Positions 1 to 6,944 of a stretch of 34,328 nucleotides of DNA are shown here, piece by piece (positions within the stretch are counted from its first letter, which is position 1; each line of letters starts with the position of its first letter). A model generated the notes under the pieces. That model was given only the letters and a program-made list of their open reading frames with translations. It was not told the origin of the DNA and made no database searches. Both the position numbers and the translations under genes were made by a program. The stretch lies in assembly GCA_018813065.1 (NCBI GenBank), contig JAHJCH010000210.1, forward strand, positions 1 to 34,328. Direction: 5' to 3'. This stretch comes from Myxococcota bacterium (GTDB lineage Bacteria > Myxococcota_A > Bradymonadia > UBA7976 > UBA1532).

Positions 1-1125
1 CAAGAGCAGCGTCGGCGCGGCCTCGGGCGCCGACCACAGGCGCGCGCGGATAAGCGGGGCGCGGCGCTTGGGGGGCGCCGTGTCCAAGATCACCCCGCCG
101 CCGATCACCGCCCCGTGGGTGTGATCTGGATCGCCGCGCAGGACGAAGCGGCCACCTGGCAGCAGCGGGATGGGGTGGCTGAGGCGCAGCCGCCCGACCC
201 CCTCGCCGCCGGGCTGGATGGGCGCGTCGGCGCGGATCTCCACGGCGGCCTTGGCGCCATAGGCGTGGAGGACGAGGCCGCCTTGACGGCTGAGGGGGCG
301 CGGCGCGTGGGCGCACCAGCGCAGGGCCGCGTCGAAGACCGCGCCGACGCCCACGAGGCCTGGCGCGGACAAGATCGCCCCCCGCGTGATCTGATCTCGT
401 TTCAGGCTCAAGCTCAGCGCGACGCGCTGCCCCGCCTCGACGGCCTCCACCGCCGCGCCGTGGACCTCCAAGCCACGCACTCGGGCCATCGCCCCGCTGG
501 GGGTCACGCTGAGCGTGTCACCCACAAAGATGCGCCCGTCGAGCAGGCTCCCCGTCACCACCGTGCCCGCGCCGGAGACGGAGAAGACGCGATCCACCGG
601 CAGCCGCGCCAGGCCCAGGCTCGGGGGGCGTGGGTGGGCGAGGAGGGCGGCGCGCGTGGCCTCACGCAAGGCATCCAGCCCCAGCCCGGTCACCGCCGAG
701 ACGGGGATGATCGGCGCCTCGGCCAGCAGCGAGCCGCGCAGATCGGCCCGCGCGCGGCGGATCGCGGCGTCCAGATCCGGCACCTTATCGGCGAAGGTCA
801 AGGCGACGACGCCCCAGCGCACGCCCAGGAGGGCGCAGGCGGCGAGGTGCTCGCGGGTCTGGGGCATCACCCCCGCCAGGCCCGACAGCGCCAGGAGCAC
901 GCCGTCGATCCCGCCCGCGCCTGAGAGCATCGTCTGCACCAGCCGCTCATGCCCCGGCACGTCCACGACGCTGACGGGCTCCGGCAGGCGCCACCGCGCG
1001 AAGCCCAGGGCGATGGTGATCCCGCGCCGCTTCTCCTCCGCGAGCTGATCGCAGTCGGTGCCGGTCAGCGCGTGGATCAGGGTCGTCTTACCGTGGTCTA
1101 CATGGCCCGCTGTGCCGATGATCAT
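1..1125 (-). CDS. selB: Selenocysteine-specific translation elongation factor SelB (3' end cut by window edge)
   Basis: The 375 visible codons encode the GTPase and following beta-barrel domains of SelB, which delivers Sec-tRNA(Sec) to the ribosome at UGA codons followed by a SECIS element. The first residues read MIIGTAGHVDHGKTTLIHAL (G1 P-loop), followed by RGITIALGF (G2) and DVPGHERL (G3). The G4 site reads TFAD where the family normally has TKxD or NKxD, which is unusual. Later segments such as VSGAGTVVTGSLLDG and a GGGVILD stretch near the left edge match SelB domains 2 and 3. The mRNA-binding winged-helix part lies outside the window. The ATG start is supported by a GGAGG element 7-11 bases upstream on the minus strand. 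The gene diverges from the EndoU gene. The assignment to SelB rather than EF-Tu or IF2 rests on the N-terminal motif series and is strong. Confidence 0.93.
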   Translation of the reverse strand, partial: MIIGTAGHVDHGKTTLIHALTGTDCDQLAEEKRRGITIALGFARWRLPEPVSVVDVPGHERLVQTMLSGAGGIDGVLLALSGLAGVMPQTREHLAACALLGVRWGVVALTFADKVPDLDAAIRRARADLRGSLLAEAPIIPVSAVTGLGLDALREATRAALLAHPRPPSLGLARLPVDRVFSVSGAGTVVTGSLLDGRIFVGDTLSVTPSGAMARVRGLEVHGAAVEAVEAGQRVALSLSLKRDQITRGAILSAPGLVGVGAVFDAALRWCAHAPRPLSRQGGLVLHAYGAKAAVEIRADAPIQPGGEGVGRLRLSHPIPLLPGGRFVLRGDPDHTHGAVIGGGVILDTAPPKRRAPLIRARLWSAPEAAPTLLL

Positions 1126-1219
1126 CCGCCGTCCTCCGTTCTCCGCGCCGGGTGTTTTCGCATACGCGCGGCCTTACGGCTACAAGTGAGGGCGGCGCTG
1201 TGCCTCAAAAAGGAGCCCC

Positions 1220-2482
1220 ATGAGCGACATCTACCAGCGAATCTGGCGCGCCGATCAAGCCGCCCACGGTGTCCCGGCCTTGCTCGACACCGAGGACGGC
1301 GATCCTGAGCTTGGCTACGTCAAGGTGAGCCCCGAGGGCACAGGCGCAGATCATCAGCTGCTGCCCGAGGTGGTCATCCCCGCGTCAAAGCAGACGACCT
1401 ATACGCTCTGTCAGCGCCTCTTTAATAACTACGCGCTGGCCGAGGGCGCCCGAGAGGTGGACACCCCCCAGGAGCGTCAAGAGCTTGAGGCGTTCCTCGA
1501 CGCCATCCTCGACGCGCCGCCCATGCGGATCGCCCGTGAGCACATCAGCGCGCAGGCCGAGGCCCCCCTCGACGATGAGGCGTGGCGGGCGCTGGTGGTC
1601 AGGCTTTGGTTTGAGCGCTTCGCCTCCAAGGGCGATCCAGACTTGACGGGCTTTGAGCATGTCGTGGTGGGGGAGCAGGAGGGCGGCAAGGTCCAGGGCT
1701 ACCATTTTTGGTACAAGTATCACCTCGATGACGGCCAGGGCCGCTTGGTGGACGGCGAGCGTGGCCCCATCGAGGGCGCCGAGGATGATCGCATCACCTA
1801 CACCCGCGCGCGCAGCCAAGACGGCCAGGTCGAGTTCCCCGAGAGCGTCACCTTCGCCTTCCGCTGGGACGCCCCGGACTATGACGCCGACGCGGTTCGA
1901 CCGCTCCATAAGCGCAAGGGCGGCTTCTTCGTCGGTTGCAGCGTAGAGGGGCTGATGGCCCTGGGCACCGTGCGCGCCTGGCCGGGCGCGCCGAGGGAGG
2001 CGATCATCGAGGGGGCGCGCTACACGCTCAAGCTCTATCACAGCCCCGATGGCCGCCATATCCGCACCTTCTACCCGGTCTTCGAGGGCGCGTCAGAGGC
2101 CACCCAGCGCGCGCTGGCGGCGGCCCCTGATCCTGCCATGATCGCGGCGACGGATTGGGTGATCTTCAAGCGCTATCACGAGGCCTTGGAGGCGCGGATC
2201 GTGGCGGGGCTGCTCTCCAGCGAGGGGATCCCCACGCGGCTGCTGGATGAGCACACGATCAACACCGACTGGTTCCTCTCCAACGCCATCGGCGGCGTCA
2301 AGCTCCAGGTGCCCAAGGCTGATCTGGGGCGAGCGACGGCGCTCCTCAAGGCGCAGCTCAGCGACGGCGGCCCCTTCCAAGTGACAGGAGAGCCTTGGCG
2401 CTTATCGCGCTTGGCGCCGGTGGCGTGGCTCTTCTTGGCCCTGACGGTGGGGGGGCTCTTGATGGGGCTGCTCTGGCGCTAG
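1220..2482 (+). CDS. XendoU-family endoribonuclease fused to a DUF2007-like domain and a C-terminal membrane anchor
   Basis: This 420-residue protein looks like a complete EndoU/XendoU domain (about residues 3-280), a family that cleaves RNA at uridylates. The signatures align in order: an N-terminal IYQRIWRADQ helix, LFNNYALAEGAREVDTPQE, WFERF, then GFEHVVVGE with E146, H147 and E152, YHFWYKY with H162, and HKRKGGFFVGCSVE with K231, which fills the place of the catalytic lysine ahead of the family's SPEFE motif. H147, H162 and K231 would be the catalytic triad. Residues 313-378 resemble DUF2007 (putative signal-transducing domain: a helix with EARIVAGLLSSEGIPTRLL, then IGGVKLQVP). Residues 399-419 form one hydrophobic segment, so the protein probably sits tail-anchored with the nuclease in the cytoplasm. 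No signal peptide is seen. AAAAAGGAG lies just before the ATG. The stop overlaps that of the convergent epimerase. The domain calls are from motif recognition; the substrate is unknown. Confidence 0.85.
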   Translation: MSDIYQRIWRADQAAHGVPALLDTEDGDPELGYVKVSPEGTGADHQLLPEVVIPASKQTTYTLCQRLFNNYALAEGAREVDTPQERQELEAFLDAILDAPPMRIAREHISAQAEAPLDDEAWRALVVRLWFERFASKGDPDLTGFEHVVVGEQEGGKVQGYHFWYKYHLDDGQGRLVDGERGPIEGAEDDRITYTRARSQDGQVEFPESVTFAFRWDAPDYDADAVRPLHKRKGGFFVGCSVEGLMALGTVRAWPGAPREAIIEGARYTLKLYHSPDGRHIRTFYPVFEGASEATQRALAAAPDPAMIAATDWVIFKRYHEALEARIVAGLLSSEGIPTRLLDEHTINTDWFLSNAIGGVKLQVPKADLGRATALLKAQLSDGGPFQVTGEPWRLSRLAPVAWLFLALTVGGLLMGLLWR

Positions 2483-3432
2483 CGGGGCTGCTGGCGATAC
2501 CAAGCCACGAAGCGGCGCAGGCCCTCCTCAAGCCCGATCTGCGGCGCGTAGCCCAGATCCGCTGCGGCGCGGCGCACATCCGCCGAGGTGCGCGTCACGT
2601 CTCCCGGCTGGGCGGGCAAGCGCGTGATCTGCGGCTCGACGCCCACGGCCACCCCCAGCGCCTTGATCAGCCCGGAGAGGGCGATCGGCTCGGCGCCGCC
2701 CAGGTTATAGATCTGATAGCCCTCCACGCGCGCCAGCGCGGCGACGATCCCGGCGATGATGTCGTCGATGTAGGTGTAGTCCCGCTCGCTGGTGCCATCG
2801 CCGAAGAGGGGGATGGGCTCGCCCGCCTCCAGCGCCCGCGTGAACTTGTGGATCGCCATCTCCGGCCTTTGACGCGGCCCATAGACCGTGAAGAAGCGCA
2901 GGGCGCTGACATGAAGCCCAAAGAGGTGATGCCAGGTGTAGCACAACAGCTCGCCGGCCTTCTTGGTGGCGGCGTAGGGCGAGGCGGGCGTGTCCACCCG
3001 ATCCGCCTCGCTGAAGGGGCCTCCAGCGGCTCGATCCCCATAAACAGAGGAAGAGGAGGCGAAGATCAGCCGATCAACGCCTCGGGCGCGGCAGGCCTCC
3101 AAGATCCGGGTTGTCCCCTCCACGTTGACCCGCTGATAGAGCTGGGGGCGCTCGATGGAGGGGCGCACACCTGCATAGGCGGCCAGGTGTATCACGCGCT
3201 GCGGCCGCGCGGCGTCCATGGCCCGATCCAGCGCGGCGTCATCCAGGATATCTCCCCGGATTTGCTGGAAGTTTGAGTTTTTAAGCGCCTCGTGAATGTG
3301 GCGCTCCTTGATCTGGGGATCGTAGAAATCATTGAAGTTATCCAGCCCGGTGACCTCATGGCCCTCGCGCAAGAGGCGATCGCAGAGGTGGGAGCCGATA
3401 AAGCCAGCGGAGCCGGTGACGAGGACGCGCAT
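2479..3432 (-). CDS. NAD-dependent epimerase/dehydratase, UDP-glucuronate 4-epimerase-like
   Basis: This 317-residue short-chain (extended SDR) enzyme probably epimerises or dehydrates a nucleotide sugar for envelope polysaccharide. It opens with the Rossmann motif TGSAGFIGSHL (GxxGxxG). SSSSVYG (127-132) supplies the catalytic Ser, and SPYAATKKA carries the YxxxK pair Y153 and K157. The segments LDNFNDFYDP, AAYAGVRPSIERP and RFFTVYGPRQRPEMAI are typical of the UDP-glucuronate/galacturonate 4-epimerase branch. Length is normal for the family. The ATG has GGAG about 8 bases upstream on its strand. It diverges from the HU genes. Its TAG stop shares a CTAG palindrome with the stop of the EndoU gene. 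The exact sugar cannot be settled from sequence alone. Confidence 0.88.
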   Translation of the reverse strand: MRVLVTGSAGFIGSHLCDRLLREGHEVTGLDNFNDFYDPQIKERHIHEALKNSNFQQIRGDILDDAALDRAMDAARPQRVIHLAAYAGVRPSIERPQLYQRVNVEGTTRILEACRARGVDRLIFASSSSVYGDRAAGGPFSEADRVDTPASPYAATKKAGELLCYTWHHLFGLHVSALRFFTVYGPRQRPEMAIHKFTRALEAGEPIPLFGDGTSERDYTYIDDIIAGIVAALARVEGYQIYNLGGAEPIALSGLIKALGVAVGVEPQITRLPAQPGDVTRTSADVRRAAADLGYAPQIGLEEGLRRFVAWYRQQPR

Positions 3433-3436
3433 GAGG

Positions 3437-3516
3437 TATCTCCAAGCTCGATTTCATGGGGGGTAGCATTTTTTTTGACACCTCGAAAATCGCGAATGTA
3501 TCTTCACGCTCGATTT
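3437..3516. repeat. Imperfect 18-bp direct repeat in the HU/epimerase divergent region
   Basis: TATCTCCAAGCTCGATTT (3437-3454) recurs as TATCTTCACGCTCGATTT (3499-3516), 16 of 18 identical and 62 bases apart. The second copy begins exactly at the HU -10 box. The first covers the ribosome binding site region of the epimerase on the other strand. They could be paired operator sites or a duplicated promoter element. Confidence 0.6.
3475..3504 (+). promoter_or_regulatory. Sigma70-type promoter of the tandem HU genes
   Basis: A perfect -35 box TTGACA (3475-3480) is followed after 18 bases by TATCTT (3499-3504). This lies 38 bases before the first HU start codon. A T-run precedes the -35 box. The -10 box is bracketed by inverted arms aaaatcg (3486-3492) and cgatttt (3511-3517). 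Confidence 0.7.
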
Positions 3517-3541
3517 TGAACCCCAGTCCGAAAGGGCGGTT

Positions 3542-3823
3542 ATGTCCAAGAAGGATCTCATCGCGGCCGTCCACCGTAACTTCTCAGGTAAATTGACCAA
3601 GAAGCAGATCGGTGAAATCCTCAACGCGACCTTTAACGCCATCGCGGAGAACCTCAAAGAGGACGGTGATCGCTACGCTCACCCCGGCTTTGGCACCTTC
3701 CAGGTTAAGGTCCGCCCCGCCCGCTCCGGTCGCAACCCACAGAGCGGCAAAAAGATCAAGATCCCGGCGATGAAGGTCGCTTCCTTCAAGATCGCCCCTG
3801 AATTGAAGAAGAAGATCAACTAA
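3542..3823 (+). CDS. HU/IHF-family DNA-binding protein (first of tandem pair)
   Basis: A 93-residue nucleoid protein of the HU/IHF fold that bends and compacts DNA. The N-terminal helices start MSKKDLIAAV. The family signature appears as PGFGTFQVKVRPARSGRNPQ, followed by a second strand pair, KKIKIPAMKVASFKIAPELK, which forms the DNA-gripping beta arm and its return. The length is typical of HU. GAAAGGG precedes the ATG. A strong sigma70 promoter lies upstream. A paralogue begins 10 bases after the stop, so the two are probably cotranscribed and may heterodimerise. HU versus IHF cannot be told apart with confidence. Confidence 0.93.
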   Translation: MSKKDLIAAVHRNFSGKLTKKQIGEILNATFNAIAENLKEDGDRYAHPGFGTFQVKVRPARSGRNPQSGKKIKIPAMKVASFKIAPELKKKIN

Positions 3824-3833
3824 GAGGCCCCCC

Positions 3834-4136
3834 ATGACCAAGAACGAATTGATCAACGAAGTCTACGGGGCCATCGAAGGGGCCGTGGATCGCTATACCA
3901 TCAGCGATGTCATCGATCAGACCTTCGACACGATCGTGACGATGCTCCAAGAAGAGGCCGCCGACGCTGAGGACAAGGCGGGCAAGTTCCTCTACCCCGG
4001 CTTCGGCACCTTCGCGCTCAAGGAGCGCGCCGCGCGCACTGGGCGCAACCCCAAGACGGGCGAGGAGCTGGAGATCGCCGCCTCCAACGTCATCACCTTC
4101 AAGCCCGCCGCCGCCTTCAAGAACAAGCTGGGCTGA
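3834..4136 (+). CDS. HU/IHF-family DNA-binding protein (second of tandem pair)
   Basis: A 100-residue HU-fold protein with the signature PGFGTFALKERAARTGRNPK and the C-terminal segment ASNVITFKPAAAFKNKLG. Compared with its upstream neighbour it has an acidic insertion (EEAADAEDKAGKF) before the signature. It is also less basic overall, so its DNA affinity or partner may differ. It starts 10 bases after the first HU stop with AGAGG in the gap, consistent with one transcript. It converges on the DUF2723 gene with a 20-base gap containing the repeated decamer cgcccctcag (4141-4160). Confidence 0.92.
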   Translation: MTKNELINEVYGAIEGAVDRYTISDVIDQTFDTIVTMLQEEAADAEDKAGKFLYPGFGTFALKERAARTGRNPKTGEELEIAASNVITFKPAAAFKNKLG

Positions 4137-4156
4137 GCCCCGCCCCTCAGCGCCCC

Positions 4157-6121
4157 TCAGCGCCCCCCTGTACGCCTCAGCTGCCACAGCCCCCCCAAGG
4201 CGTCCGCCTGTTGAGGGTTGATCCGCAGCGCCGCCTCGAAGTCACGCCGCGCGCCCTCCAGATCACCTTGATTCCCCCGCGTGATCCCGCGCAGGGCCAG
4301 CGCGTCGGCGTCTTGAGGGTTGGCGTCGATCAGGGTGTTGAGATCCGCCGTCGGATCTCGGCTGAGCTGGAGGGCATAACGCGCGCGGTTGAGGCGCGCC
4401 GCGCGGTGTGACGGCGCCCACCTCAGCGCCATATCGCAATGGATGATGGCCTCCTCGAAGCGCCCCGCCAAGGCCAAGGCCCAGCCCAGGTTGTTCCAGC
4501 GCCGCGCCGACTCCGGCTCCAGGGCCTTGGCCTCCGACAGCGCGCTGAGCCCGCGCCCCAGTTGGCGGCGCTCTCGCAGCGCGTAGAGGCCCAGATCGGT
4601 CAAGAGGTTGGCCAAGGCGCGTCGGGCGGCGGGCTCGACGAGCCCTTCGGCGCCGAGCTGAAGGCGGAGGCGGCTTAAGGCGCGCTCGAAGCTGGGGCCG
4701 GTGCCCTCGGGGCGGCCAAAGTAGGGGAAGGCGGGGCTGAGATCCTTGGGGCGCAGCGCCGCGTCGGTGCCCTCCGCCCACTCCCAGCGCAGGGGCAGCG
4801 AGGGGGGGATCTCCGAGGGCTTGGGCCACGCCGCGCGCAGATCGGGCCGACGGCGGAAGATCGGCGCGGTGGAGCTGGCGTCCCAGAGGTGTTGGCGCAC
4901 GAAGACGGCCACGTCGAGGCGGCTGCCCTCCACCACCTGACGAAACGCCCAGCCCGCCGCGTGGTTATCGGAGGTGACGAGCAGGAGGCTGAGGGGCGGC
5001 AGCTCATCGGCGGCGGCGTCCAAGAGCAGCGGCAAGCCGCGATCACCTCGACGGGGGATCCAGAAGGCCCAGGTGAGGGCGCCCAGCAGGGCCAAGGCGG
5101 CCGAAGCGTGGCGCAGCGGCCCAGGCTTGAAGAGATCCATCAGCGCGTGGAGGGTGGCGGCGGCGCCGATGCCCAAGAGCAGGGCGCCGAGCAGGCCGTT
5201 TTGCTGATCGACGACGCCCATGGGGTTGATCAGCGTGCTGTACAGGGCGTCGATGAGCCAAGCGACGGGGATCACCCAGCCGCCGCGCCGCTGCAGCAGC
5301 AGGCCAAAGCCGATGAGGCCCAGCACCAACAGCAGCGGGGCCTCAAAGAGCTGCGCGCCGAAGCCCCACAGGGCGTCGAGATCGAGGGCGCCCATGCGAT
5401 CGGCGTAGGCGGCGCGGATACGCGCCCCGCTCCAGTGATCCCACAGCGCGGCGAGGTCACGCGGATCGCCCCAGGCGCGCCAAGGCAGCCGCGCGGCGCG
5501 CAGGGGCAGATAGAGGAGGCTCAGCGCCCCCGCCAAGGCCAACGGCGCGCCCCTCAAGAGGCCGCGCAGGCGGCCACGCGGCAGCAGATCGAGGGCGAGG
5601 AGGGCGGCGAAGAGGCGCAGCTCGGGGTGATGGCCCATGACCACGCCGATCCAGAGCCAGAGGAGGAGCGGATACCGCGCATCCTGGGGCGCGTGGCGCG
5701 CGCGCAGCCACAGCAGCAGCCCCAAGGCCAGGGCCAGCCCCGCGCCGGTGTAGACCTCGATGGTCACGGCGTGCAGGGCGAAGAGGGGCGCGCTGGCGAC
5801 GAGGGCGAGGCCGCCGAGGCGCGCGATGGCCCGCAGCCCCCAAGGGGCCACGGCGAGGTAAGCGACGGCCAAGGCGCAGGCGCCCAGCAAGCCTGAGGCG
5901 AGGTTACCGCGCAGGGCGATGTCGCCTAAGGGCAGCAGCATCACGAGCTTATGGGCGAGGATAAACAGGGGGGCGCCGGGGGGATGGGCGACGCCCAGCT
6001 CCCAGGCTGCGGCGCCCAGCTCACCGGCGTCGAGCCAGGTGAGGCCGGGGGCGGCGGAGAGGCTAAAGAGGGCGCCGGCGCCGAAGAGGAGCGCGGCCCA
6101 CCAAGGTCTTGGGGCTGGCAT
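4157..6121 (-). CDS. DUF2723-family polytopic membrane protein with C-terminal TPR repeats
   Basis: From the ATG at 6121 this is a 654-residue inner-membrane protein. Residues 10-65 carry the DUF2723 hallmark (TWLDAGELGAAAWELGVAHPPGAP, from PGLTW to LFILAHKL) seen in GT-C-like, protein O-mannosyltransferase-related proteins. About ten hydrophobic segments follow. A soluble part with TPR-like helices (WNNLGWALALAGRFEEAI; ALALRGITRGNQGDLEGA; FEAALRINP) ends the protein. It may transfer sugars or organise an envelope complex, but the function is unproven. The frame stays open to a GTG at 6214, giving 31 more residues. I prefer 6121 because the hydrophobic leader starts there and because 6214 lies only 26 bases from the divergent gene. 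Neither start has a good ribosome binding site. Confidence 0.82.
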   Translation of the reverse strand: MPAPRPWWAALLFGAGALFSLSAAPGLTWLDAGELGAAAWELGVAHPPGAPLFILAHKLVMLLPLGDIALRGNLASGLLGACALAVAYLAVAPWGLRAIARLGGLALVASAPLFALHAVTIEVYTGAGLALALGLLLWLRARHAPQDARYPLLLWLWIGVVMGHHPELRLFAALLALDLLPRGRLRGLLRGAPLALAGALSLLYLPLRAARLPWRAWGDPRDLAALWDHWSGARIRAAYADRMGALDLDALWGFGAQLFEAPLLLVLGLIGFGLLLQRRGGWVIPVAWLIDALYSTLINPMGVVDQQNGLLGALLLGIGAAATLHALMDLFKPGPLRHASAALALLGALTWAFWIPRRGDRGLPLLLDAAADELPPLSLLLVTSDNHAAGWAFRQVVEGSRLDVAVFVRQHLWDASSTAPIFRRRPDLRAAWPKPSEIPPSLPLRWEWAEGTDAALRPKDLSPAFPYFGRPEGTGPSFERALSRLRLQLGAEGLVEPAARRALANLLTDLGLYALRERRQLGRGLSALSEAKALEPESARRWNNLGWALALAGRFEEAIIHCDMALRWAPSHRAARLNRARYALQLSRDPTADLNTLIDANPQDADALALRGITRGNQGDLEGARRDFEAALRINPQQADALGGLWQLRRTGGR

Positions 6122-6240
6122 GGGCAGGGTATAGCAGCGGGGCGCGCCCAAAGCCACGAGCTTGGCCTTGAGGGGCTTGCCCTCTGTGGCTTGATCGGCG
6201 ATAGGCTCCCCCACGGCGACTCGCGCGAGGAGACCCCTTT

Positions 6241-6699
6241 ATGTTGAACAACGACGTGCTGCGCAGCCTGCGCTACAGCCTCAGCCTCAGCGACGCCGAG
6301 GTGGCGCGGCTGGTGGCGCTGGGGGGCCGTGATCTCACGGTGGAGGCGGTCAGCGCGCGGGCGCTGCGGGAGGAGGAGGCGGGGGCGATCTTCTGTGAGG
6401 ATGAGACGCTTGAAGCCTTCTTGGATGGCCTCATCCTCGATCGCCGTGGCCCCCGAAAGGGCGCGCCGCCGCCGCCGGAGACGCTGACCAACAACCTGAT
6501 CCTCAAGAAGCTGCGCGTGGCGCTGTCGCTGCGTGAGGAGGATCTGCTCAGCGCCATGGAGGCGGGGGGGCTGTCGATGTCGAGGGGGGAGATCAGCGCC
6601 TTCTTCCGCCAGCCCAGCCACCGCAGCTATCGCGGCTGCGGCAACCAAGCGCTGCGCGGGCTCCTCAAGGGCTTGGCGACGCAGCGCGCGCCGCGCTGA
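6241..6699 (+). CDS. DUF1456 family protein (YehS-like)
   Basis: A 152-residue cytoplasmic protein built of two similar halves, each starting with a (L/N)NNxxLxxLRxxLxL helix: MLNNDVLRSLRYSLSLSDAE and LTNNLILKKLRVALSLREED. The second half ends ISAFFRQPSHRSYRGCGNQALRGLLKGL, the closing signature of DUF1456 (E. coli YehS). The length matches the family. Function is not established; the duplicated small helical domains suggest nucleic-acid or protein binding. GAGGAG lies 8-13 bases before the ATG. It is divergent from the DUF2723 gene. Confidence 0.85.
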   Translation: MLNNDVLRSLRYSLSLSDAEVARLVALGGRDLTVEAVSARALREEEAGAIFCEDETLEAFLDGLILDRRGPRKGAPPPPETLTNNLILKKLRVALSLREEDLLSAMEAGGLSMSRGEISAFFRQPSHRSYRGCGNQALRGLLKGLATQRAPR

Positions 6700-6944
6700 G
6701 GCCAAGCCTGAACTCCACGCGCTTCAAAGCCGGTGGCCGATCACAGCCGAGATCATGGGGACTCGCGTTCTTGGGCCTCGTGACCCCACTTGGTCTTTAG
6801 ACCCCAGCGTCTCACGACGGCCTGAGACACATCGCGCTCGAGATCTCCCTGATGTAGCGCGTTGGCGTCGCCTCCAGCGCCCTTAATCTCGCTTGAAACG
6901 CCTTGGCGCGTATCGTGCAGAAGCGATGGATTGCCCGCAAAAAC
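6700..6944. other. Intergenic region with a nested inverted repeat
   Basis: I see no gene here. At 6778-6817 an outer pair, TCGTGA and TCACGA, encloses an inner hairpin GGTCT-TT-AGACC (6792-6803). This could fold in RNA after the DUF1456 gene, but no T-run follows, so a terminator call is weak. Base composition turns abruptly AT-rich after about 6940. Confidence 0.4.

Noticed and set aside
115-1308. Overlapping plus-strand open frames opposite selB
   Set aside because: Their products are low-complexity Arg/Ala/Gly-rich sequences. The minus strand encodes clear SelB motifs over the same bases.
2395-3276. A 293-codon plus-strand frame opposite the epimerase
   Set aside because: No recognisable motifs and no ribosome binding site; it mirrors a well-conserved epimerase, as expected in GC-rich DNA.
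4889-5896. A 335-codon plus-strand frame opposite the DUF2723 gene
   Set aside because: A Gln/Glu/Gly-rich product with no motif, antisense to a membrane protein with family hallmarks.
6903-6944. TTG at 6903 as the start of the lipoprotein gene
   Set aside because: It would place 14 basic residues before the signal peptide and lies in the GC-rich flank; ATG 6945 fits a lipoprotein.
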